NCBI GenBank assembly: GCA_001460835.1
Contig: CYKH01001375.1
Location: 48,665 to 73,787 of the forward strand
Source of the DNA: Bodo saltans
Taxonomy: Eukaryota; Euglenozoa; Kinetoplastea; Eubodonida; Bodonidae
DNA length: 25,123 nucleotides
Direction: 5' to 3'
Part shown: positions 9,801 to 18,367 of the stretch, one piece after another
Layout: the number at the start of each line of letters is the position of its first letter
Position numbering within the stretch: position 1 is the first letter of the stretch
Program-made: the position numbers and the translations under genes
The notes under the pieces: model-generated
What the model was told of the DNA's origin: nothing
Database searches by the model: none
The model's input: the letters and a program-made list of their open reading frames with translations, nothing else

Positions 9801-12800
9801 TGAGAAACTCCTGCAGACGCAACGCACGCTTGTTGCAGTTGCGGAAGACGCGTTCAAGGCGGGGGGTCTTGTGGAACGCTCCCTCCATATCTTCGTCACA
9901 AAGTACGCCTCGTCGGGCATTATGGACTTCAACCTGCAGCAATCACTGCGCTCTGTCATCAACCTATTTGCCCAGTCCGCGTTCATGCTACGCCAGCACA
10001 CCTCAGAGCTTAGCCCCACCGCACTGAAGTCATTTGCCGACAAGCGAGCGCTCTTTGCTTGCCTGTGGGGCTTCGGTAGCACCCTCTCCATCGCTAAGCG
10101 CACAGAATTTGCTGCGGATCTTCCCGCTGTCGATCACCTCCCGAGTGGTAGTCAGTTGCTTGACGTCGAGGTGGACATGGACGGTAACTGGTCAGAGTGG
10201 AGGAAGCGAGTGGTGCGCACTGAGATTCAACCAGACAAGGTAGGTACCAACGATATCGTCATTCCCACAGTGGACACAACAAGGCACGAAGACATTATTT
10301 CCTCGTGGCTGCGATCAGGCATGCCTGTGGTGCTATGTGGGCCACCCGGCTCTGGTAAGACGATGTCACTCACCGCCGTTCTTCGCGCATCGTCGCAGTA
10401 CGAGGCTGTATTCCTCAACTTTTCAAGCGCTACGTCACCCGAGACGATTCTCAAGACGTTGGAGCAGTACTGTGTGATCAAGAACACCCTTCGTGGCTTC
10501 GTGATGTCGCCGACTGCTATTGGGAAGCGGCTTATTGTCTTCTGCGATGAGATCAATCTTCCCAACTTAGACAAATACGGTACCCAACGTGTCGTCCAGT
10601 TCATGCGACAATTGACCGAGCAACAAGGTTTCTATCGCGCGAAGGATAATGCTTGGGTACACATTGAGCATGTTCAGTTTGTCGGTGCGTGCAATCCTCC
10701 CACCGACCCTGGTCGTGTCCCCATGACGCACCGATTCCTTCGCTGGGCGCCTGTTATCTTTGTTGACTTCCCCTCGTTCGAGTCCCTCCAGTCTATTTAC
10801 GAAACGTACTGCCGTGCAATGTTCTACAAGAACATCAAAATGCGTGCAGTATCCCCGAACCTGTCCAAAGCAATGGTTGCCTTCTTCAAAGCATCCCAAG
10901 AGCGCTTCACTGCTGAAATCCAGCGCCACTATGTGTACTCCCCTCGTGAGCTATCGCGCTGGTCTCGCGCCATTTACGAAGGTCTCCTCACGCTAGATGA
11001 TGTAGATCAGAAGAACGTTTCAGTGGAAGATGTGGTTCGCCTGGCCGTGCACGAAGGACTTCGTATTTTCCGTGATCGGTTGGTTACGGAAGAAGAAGGA
11101 AAATGGACGGACACGGCCATCGATTGTGCCTTCTTTGACAACTTCCAAGGGCTGCCAACGTACACCTTGCAGCGACCCATTCTCTTCTCCACCATCTTCA
11201 CCAGAGCGTACGCAAGCGTTGAGCGCGAAGAGCTGCGGACAAAACTTCGTGAACGAATTCGTGAGTTCCGCGACGAAGAGATTGATGTCGAACTCGTTGT
11301 GTTTGACTCTGTCGTCGATCACGTCGTTCGCATTGACCGCGTGTTGCGTCAGCCACTTGGTCACATGCTGCTCGTCGGCTCCAGTGGTGTCGGCAAAACT
11401 GTGCTATCCCGCTTTGTTGCGTGGTTGAACCATCTTTCCGTGTTTCAAGTGAAGGCCCATCGTGGCTACACTCTCCTTGACTTCGAGGAGGACCTTCGAA
11501 ACGTCATGCGCCGCTCTGGTTGCAAGCGAGAGAAGATTTGCTTCATTTTCGATGAAAGCAACATCATGGACTCGAACTTCCTTGAGTACATGAACGCTCT
11601 GCTCGCTTCCGGTGAGGTTCCCGGACTTTTTGATGGTGACGCGTGGACGAAGCTGCTTCAATCGATCAGAGAGGGCATCTCCTCAAGTGGAAGCACCGAT
11701 TTTGTTGACACTAGCTCTGAGCAAGAAATGTATCGTTGGTTCATCCGCAATGTGCAAACGTACTTGCATGTTGTCTTCACCATGAATCCAAGCTCACCCG
11801 ACTTCCAAAATCGGAGCGCGACCAGTCCTGCACTCTTCAATCGATGCACGATTGATTGGTTTGGTGATTGGAGCTCGGAGACCACCTTCCATGTTGCAAA
11901 GGAACTTTGTGCTCGCGTAGATGTCATGTTTGCTGGCAACGGCGATAAGAATTTCGACGAAGCCCAGCATTCTCTTGCTGAATGTATCAACAAGATGCAT
12001 GAGGCAGTGACAACGATCAATCTCGACTTGCGCCAGCGCAACACCAACGCGGGAACATTCATCACGCCTCGCCATTTCTTGGACTTCATTCGCCACTTCC
12101 AGAATTTGTTCCGCGAGAAACGTGAGGCTGTCGAAGACCAACAACGGCACCTCAACAGCGGTCTGTCCAAACTTCGCGAGACGTCTCTCGTTGTGGACGA
12201 ACAACAACGTGCTCTTGAAGAGAAGGAAGTGGTGCTTGCAGATCTCGGTCGCAAAGCCCAAGACATGCTCGAAAAGATCATTTCTGAAACCGACAAGGCG
12301 AAAAGGGGGAAGCAAGAGGCCACAGAGATGAAATCTTTCCTTGAGAAAGAAAGCGTTCGCATTACCCAAGAGCGTGCCAAGGTTGAAAACGAGCTCGCCG
12401 AAGCCGAACCTGCCCTCAAGGATGCGGAAACTGCACTAAACACTATCAAACCAGAGAACTTACGAGAGTTACGAGCATACGCAACACCACCTCCGATGGT
12501 CAAGAAGGTCCTCGAGGCTGTCGTGTTGCTCCTTGGAGAAAAACGTGCAGACGATTGGGAAGTGATTAAAGGATACACCCGTCGTGACGACTTCATTGCT
12601 CAGATCAAAGCATTCCGCCCAGCGAATATTGCGGACGATGCTAGAGACAAAATCAAGAAGCGCTACCTCTCTGACGACAACTTCACGTATGAAAACGCGC
12701 AACGTGCCTCACGTGCTGCTGGTCCGCTCCACAAGTGGGTTACGGCGCAGGTGAGGTTCTCCGATATTTTTGCGTCTGTCGGTCCGCTCCGTGCTGAAAT

Positions 12801-15800
12801 CGACCGCCTCGCTGAGCAATATGAACAGAAGCTGAAGGGACTGCAGCAAGCAGAAGTCGATATTCAAGCCAATGAAGCATCTATCGAGCGCCTCAAGGCT
12901 ACGTACCAGCAAACGACGGAAGAAAACTCCCGCATCAAGATGGAGATTTCTGCAGTTGCCAGTCGATGTGGCCGTGCCAAGGCCCTCATGGGGAACCTGC
13001 TGGCTGAGAAGCATCGCTGGGAAGAGCAGAGCGCCTCGTTCCATCAGCAAACAAAGTGCGTCATGGGTGACTGCCTCCTAGCGGGTGCATTCCTGGCATA
13101 CATTGGCTACTTCGATGAGCACAGTCGACGCAACCTTATCGTCCCGGAGTGGCAGGACATCGTCGATTGCTCTTCTATTGCGTTCCGTCGTGAAATGAGC
13201 GTCGTTGAGTACTTGTCGCTGCCAGAGAAGCGCCTCTTATGGTCTGCCAACCGTCTCCCTCAAGACAACCTCTGCATTGAGAATGCGATTATCATGGAAC
13301 GCTTCCAGCGGTACCCACTCATCGTCGATCCCAGTGGTCAGGCAGTGGAGTTCCTGCTGAAATACCTGCAGCCCAAGAAGATCGCCAAGACCAGCTTCGT
13401 GGAAAAGGGATTCATGAAGCAGCTAGAAAATGCAGTGCGCTTTGGGTATCCCATTCTTGTCCAAGACGTCGAGAATATTGATCCAGTTCTCAACCCACTG
13501 TTGAACCAAGAAGTTCGCCGCGTCGGTGGTCGATCCTTGGTGCGGCTCGGGGCGCAGGATGTGGACATGTCCCCGTCCTTTTCTCTGTACCTCAGCACCC
13601 GAGACGAAACGTTCCAGTTCTCTCCTGACGTCTGCGGTCGTGTCACAATGGTCAACTTCACTGCAACACTTTCATCTCTTGAAGCTCAATGCCTGCACCA
13701 TGTGATGCTGCATGAGCGCCCCGATATCGATGAAAAGCGCTCCGACCTTATGAAACTTCAAGGAGAATATCGTGCTCGTCTGAGGACGCTAGAGCAGGAC
13801 CTCCTGACTGCCATCTCGGTTGCCGAAGGAAATATTCTTGAGAATGAACAACTCATTAAGACGTTGGAGACACTCAAAACGGAATCTTTTGAAATCGAAG
13901 CAAAGTTCCGACAGAGCGAAGACTCATTCCAAGAAATCAGCGTGGTTGAAGCCAAGTACACTCCTCTTGCCAAAGCTGCATCGAAACTATTCTTCTCTCT
14001 CGCCGCACTTCGTGAGCTTGATGAGACGTACCTCTTCTCGTTGCGATTCTTCCTTCGGTTGCTTGAATCAGCACTATCGGCACTCCCCGATGCAACTGAT
14101 CGCGATACTCGTATCCCTGTGATTGCTCGTCAATTGTTTGCTGTGGCCCACCAACGAGTCACGCGGTCTGCCTTTGGGAACCATCACATGGCAATTGCGC
14201 TTCGTCTCGCCCAACTTCGCTGCACGATCAACGACTCTGTAGGCACCCAACTCACCAAAGCAGATTGGGACGTTATCGTGACGACCGCTACAAGTGACAC
14301 TGACGTTGCTGCCGCACTGTCTGGACTCAGTGTGGCGGCACTTCCTCTAGAGCTGCTGAGTCCTCACGCTGCAGCAAGCATCAAGGTTCTGTTGCAGTTG
14401 CCCCTTTGCCGTGAGTCATTGCGCACGAGCATTGCCAATCCAGCCAACAAAGCCGCTTGGACAGAATTCCTGACAACACCCACACCACTTCAGGCAGTGC
14501 CAGCTGACGCCATCGGCAGCGCAACCCCCGCTGGTCGTGCATTTTCTTTGCTGCTTCTTACCAAGGCACTTCGCAAAGATGCCTTCACAGATGCCGCTCG
14601 ACAATTCCTTAGAACGTTTTTCGACGAAGACACCTCCGGCAAATCTCTCAGTGCATCCTCCCCTGGATTTACGACGTTTTTCGCGACATCCTCCTTGAAG
14701 CTCGCTGATGTCCTACCTGAACTATCGTGCAGCTGTCCATTGTTACTGGTGTCGACACCTGGCTACGATGCTTCTGGGCGCGTCGAAGAGCTTGCGAACG
14801 TTCTGGGCAAGACCCTTAATACGGTCGCGATGGGAAGCCCCGAGGGATACAGTGAAGCGGACCGTTACATCAGCCAGTGCATGAAGCAAGGTGGGTGGGT
14901 CCTCCTCAAGAACATTCATCTGGCCTCGAAGTTCCTGTCGGATCTCGAGAAGCGCCTCCACAGCGAGGCCCTCGAAGGAAAGATCCACAAAAGCTTCCAG
15001 TTGCTCCTCAGTAGCGAGCGAAGCGCTAAGATTCCGGCCGGGCTTATCACCTCGTCTGTGATGGTGGTGTTGGAGCCTCCACCAGGCGTGAAGGCATCGC
15101 TCATTCGCACCGTGGGAAGTATCGCCCCATCAAGTCTCCCCAAGTACCCCAACGGCCTCTTCCCGCGGCTTTTCTTTGCCGCCGCATGGCTACACGCAGT
15201 CCTCACCGAGCGCATGCATTACGTGCCTCTTGGGTGGAGCAAGCGGTACGAGTTCAGTGAGTCTGACTTCCGCCGTGTCATCGGTACGATGGAGGCGTGG
15301 GTCCAACGAATTCGCGGCGAACGTCAAAACGTCCCCCCTGCCGAGTTACCATGGCCCGCTATGCGACGGCTCGTCGCCGAGACCATCTACGGTGGCAAAA
15401 TCGACAACGAGTTCGATGACGTTCTACTTGACACGTTCTGCTCGACAACACTCTCCGATTCCCTATTCCAAGATAACAGCTGCCTCGTCAAGGGTGATGA
15501 GTCGATGAAGGTTGGAAACGTTGGCCGCACGCTCGAAGAAATCCACGCATGGATTCATGGCCTGCCTGAGGAGCAACCTCCGCAGTGGTTGGGGCTCCCA
15601 GCGTCCGCAACATCCATGGTGCTATCTCAACGTGCCCAGTCCTCGTTCGAAAGCTTTGCTCGTATTCAAACTGTCAATGATGACGACAATGCAGCATCTC
15701 ACGAAGGTGGTAACAACACGTCTTTCGCCTCCCCCCAACGCAGCCTGCGCATGTCCATGATCAAAGCACCTGATGCTTCCCACCAAGGTGGAGCACGGTG

Positions 15801-16647
15801 GGCAACCAAGGTTTCAGGAAGGGCTCAAGAGTGGAAGCAACTCCTCACCCCAGCCAAGATCTCAAAATCTGATCCTCGGTGGAATCAAAAGCTGGACACT
15901 GCACAAGACCCAATCACCTCGGCCCTCCTGCGAGACTGGCAACATGGCCAAAAGCTGTTACACACCATCCTCGCCAACGTTGAGGAGCTGCTGCAAGTGT
16001 GCTCGGGAGAAAGGAAGCCGAACAATACGCATCGCAGCCTGATCAACGCATTCCTAAAAGAACAAGTGCCTGCCTCGTGGAATCGATACTCTGTTCCGTC
16101 CACCATGACACTGAGTGCATGGGTGGTTGACTTTGCGAAGCGCATTCACCACATCGCTGGCCTCTTCACTGAGCAAGGGCAACGTGTGGCCAGCAAATCC
16201 ATCGCCATCGGTTTGCTGTTCTTCCCTGGGGCGCTGTTGACTGCTTCTCGCCAAGGTGCCGCTCGTCACGCAAGTGTTTCCCTGGAGACGCTTGTGTTAG
16301 AGATGGCAGTGTTCGATGGCACCCTTGCGGGTTCACAAGGTCCTGCATCAGCTGGGTCACTCTCCCTGCAAGGCATTACGCTGCAGTCCGGCGGCATTCG
16401 TGGATCATTGTGCTACGCGCTCACCGACACTTCCGATAACTCTTCCTGCACAATCCCGCTAGTGAAGCTAAGCTGGGTGAGCAAGCCGTCTGCCGCGGAT
16501 ACAAAGAATGTACTGCGTGTGCCTCTGTACTTGAACAACCTCCGTGGGGAAGTGCTGGCTGTCGCAAACCTTCCCACTGTGGATGGAACTGACATTCCTT
16601 CGTGGCTGCAGAGAGGTGTTTGCCTCGTCGCGTGGAACGCTGCGTAG
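6502..16647 (+). CDS. Cytoplasmic dynein-1 heavy chain, linker and motor part (frame-broken at 5' end)
   Basis: This open frame of about 3,381 codons is the continuation of the gene starting at 2078; its 5' end is set by the tandem duplication, not by a real start (the first in-frame ATG is 6520). Domains, numbering codon 6502 as 1: linker about 1-560; AAA1 with P-loop GPAGTGKT at 609-616 and Walker B FDEF (Asp661/Glu662); AAA2 P-loop GESGTGKS at 898-905 with [11 protein letters not shown]; AAA3 P-loop GPPGSGKT at 1280-1287 with [8 protein letters not shown]; AAA4 P-loop GSSGVGKT at 1626-1633 with FDESN; stalk coiled coil about 1870-1985; microtubule-binding domain about 1987-2097; returning coiled coil to about 2180; AAA5 from about 2190; AAA6 about 2740-2890; C-terminal domain to 3381. 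Blocks such as [20 protein letters not shown] and TTPE/TSPE-type AAA3 sequence match cytoplasmic dynein 1 better than axonemal or dynein-2 forms. A Ser/Asn/Gly-rich insertion lies at about 15640-15800. With one repeat unit the whole protein would be about 4,741 residues. Confidence 0.95.
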   Translation: [3381 protein letters not shown]

Positions 16648-16878
16648 CGGTGAAGGTTTTTTTCACTTTTTTTTTTTTGTGGGCGAACCATTTATTGGTG
16701 TTTTTTTTTTTACGAGAGGTCAATGAGTAAGATATTCGATAATTGAGCGAATTGAATTGCCAAACGTTGCCATTTGATTTTTTCATGCATTATCTCTAAA
16801 AGTGGTCAAATGGCTCTGTCGCTTTTATTTTCCCTTTCATAAATAGTACGAAGTCGTTTCCGCCATCGAGGACTACCG
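16648..16878 (+). promoter_or_regulatory. Intergenic region with T-tracts and putative spliced-leader acceptor
   Basis: Directly after the dynein stop come three T-runs (7 at 16657-16663, 12 at 16667-16678, 11 at 16701-16711). Nearer the next gene a pyrimidine-rich stretch (16821-16839) is followed by AG at 16845-16846, 32 bases before the ATG at 16879, with no ATG between. The last is the best candidate trans-splice site; the earlier T-runs could guide coupled polyadenylation of the dynein mRNA. Inferred from composition only. Confidence 0.5.
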
Positions 16879-18108
16879 ATGGAAATTGTCTTTGTTGGGT
16901 CTGGTGTCAGCACCGCCATCCCTGTGATGGGTCACTTCGGTAACTGCGCTTGTCGAGATGCGATCGAAACACCTCACAGCAAGAATCGACGAAACAATGT
17001 GTCGCTTCTTATTTCCAAGAAGAAACCACTCTCTGCCATCGAGGTTATCACTGAGAAGCATCAACGTTTGCAGCCTAAGTTATCATCAGGTGCAAATGGA
17101 AGCGATGAGGAGCAAAAAGACGCTGACCGCCATGCACAGCGGCGCGCCTTAACACTTGGAGATGCAAATGTCAGTGATAGTTGGAATATCCTTATCGATT
17201 GTGGCAAAACGTTCCGAACGGCCTACTTCGAGCAACTCATTCAGCGTAAAGTCCGCTCCATTGACGCCCTTTTGATCACGCACGAACATGCAGATGCTAT
17301 TCAAGGCCTTGACGACCTGCGCGACTTGCAATCGTTTTTGGAGGAAGGACAGCATTGGGTCTGCCAATATTATGTCCCAACCTTTCTATCCCCGTTCACC
17401 ATGAAAACACTCACGAGACAAGTTGAGTATATCGTTCGAAATAGTCGCGTCATGGGCGAAGCACCATCCAGTCGCAGTGCGTTTCGCACTCTGCAGAATG
17501 CTGTCGAAACAAAACTTCCTGCCGCGTCAAGAGTGATTGAGCGTCGATCCACTGCCCTTGACCTGTGGACTGTACCCGACGACCATCCTCAGCAGTTCCA
17601 CGTCCCCTACCTGTGTGACGGAAATGAAGGGATTGTGATGTACTCCGTGCCTGTTGAGCATGGTGCGGGGTACATGTCTCTCGGATTCGTGTTTGGGTCT
17701 GGCGTGTCGTTCCGCAACTCAAAGTGCAACAACCAGACGCTTGAGAACGGAGGTAACCCGAAGCGAGGCACGTGCATTGCATACATTTCTGACGTCAGCC
17801 ATGTCCCTGCTAATGCCCTAGCGTTCCTTCAAAATCTCAACAAGATCGATATTCTTGTGGTGGATCTACTTCTTGGCGGTGGAGAAAAGCACTTCAGTCA
17901 CTTCTGTCTTGACGATGTGTGGGAGCTAGTTCGGATCTTACGACCTCGAAAGGTTTATGGCACCGGCATGTACTGCACGTTGGAGCACAATTCGACAAAT
18001 GCAAGCCTTGCGTCGCAACTCCGTCTTGAGCATGAAAGCGGCTCTTGTTTAGGAGTGGAATCGGTAGAACTGGCGTTTGATGGGTTAACAATTCCTGTCG
18101 TTGTGTAG
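16879..18108 (+). CDS. PhnP-like metallo-beta-lactamase-fold hydrolase
   Basis: 409 residues beginning at the first ATG after the proposed splice acceptor. The N-terminus MEIVFVGSGVSTAIP is the opening strand of a metallo-beta-lactamase fold, with CAC at 23-25 and KNRRNNVSLLI at 35-45 as in the eukaryotic PhnP-like putative hydrolases. ILIDCGKTF (104-112) and the metal motif THEHADAIQGLDDLR follow, with His135, His137 and Asp139. Later candidate ligands are His261 (VPVEHGAG), Asp305 (YISDVSH) and His338/His341. The residue after Asp139 is Ala, not His as in many two-metal enzymes, so second-site binding may differ. Charged insertion at about 55-100 and a long loop at about 155-245 make it larger than bacterial PhnP (about 250 residues). 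No signal peptide or membrane segment. The substrate is unknown: phosphodiester hydrolysis is the family expectation, not shown here. tRNase Z is less likely because the motif and order fit PhnP better. Confidence 0.85.
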   Translation: MEIVFVGSGVSTAIPVMGHFGNCACRDAIETPHSKNRRNNVSLLISKKKPLSAIEVITEKHQRLQPKLSSGANGSDEEQKDADRHAQRRALTLGDANVSDSWNILIDCGKTFRTAYFEQLIQRKVRSIDALLITHEHADAIQGLDDLRDLQSFLEEGQHWVCQYYVPTFLSPFTMKTLTRQVEYIVRNSRVMGEAPSSRSAFRTLQNAVETKLPAASRVIERRSTALDLWTVPDDHPQQFHVPYLCDGNEGIVMYSVPVEHGAGYMSLGFVFGSGVSFRNSKCNNQTLENGGNPKRGTCIAYISDVSHVPANALAFLQNLNKIDILVVDLLLGGGEKHFSHFCLDDVWELVRILRPRKVYGTGMYCTLEHNSTNASLASQLRLEHESGSCLGVESVELAFDGLTIPVVV

Positions 18109-18367
18109 CTTTGGGTCGAGGCTTCTTGTTGTGTGCATTTTCCGTTTTGTTGATTCCTGGATGGATTTAGTTGCTCACCCCTTTGCTGAATTTCTAACCA
18201 CCTCACGCCAACTGCTTTTGTCACTGGTGGAGCCTCGTCATGAAAGTCCCCTCGTTGTTTCTTAGAATAGTTCTCAAATTGGAAACTGTCGATGAATTTC
18301 AACATAGATTAGCACCCTTTTATCCCTTGATCGCTGTACAGCAACCACTCGGCCAACGAAACCATCC
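18109..18367 (+). promoter_or_regulatory. Intergenic region with putative spliced-leader acceptor
   Basis: The pyrimidine-rich stretch at 18248-18263 (CCCTCGTTGTTTCTT with the A of AG following) leads to AG at 18264-18265. This would give a 5' UTR of 102 bases for the metallopeptidase gene. No other feature is evident in the spacer. The site is predicted from composition only. Confidence 0.45.
18292..18312 (+). other. Possible upstream ORF of six codons
   Basis: ATG AAT TTC AAC ATA GAT TAG encodes six residues and lies between the proposed splice acceptor (18265) and the metallopeptidase start (18368). If the acceptor is right, ribosomes meet this ATG first, so it could damp translation of the main frame. 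If trans-splicing uses a later AG, for example at 18311-18312, the upstream frame would be excluded. It may be chance. Confidence 0.3.

Noticed and set aside
11658-12596. A 312-codon open frame on the minus strand
   Set aside because: It lies wholly antisense to the dynein stalk, is Ser/Arg-rich as expected for the mirror of Glu/Lys-rich coiled coil, has no recognisable domain, and would be the only gene on the opposite strand.
6502-16647. The dynein motor half as an independent gene with its own start
   Set aside because: It begins exactly at the repeat boundary with no pyrimidine tract or AG of the kind seen before other genes. Its first in-frame ATG (6520) lies inside the duplicated linker segment, whose first copy is already coding in the upstream half.
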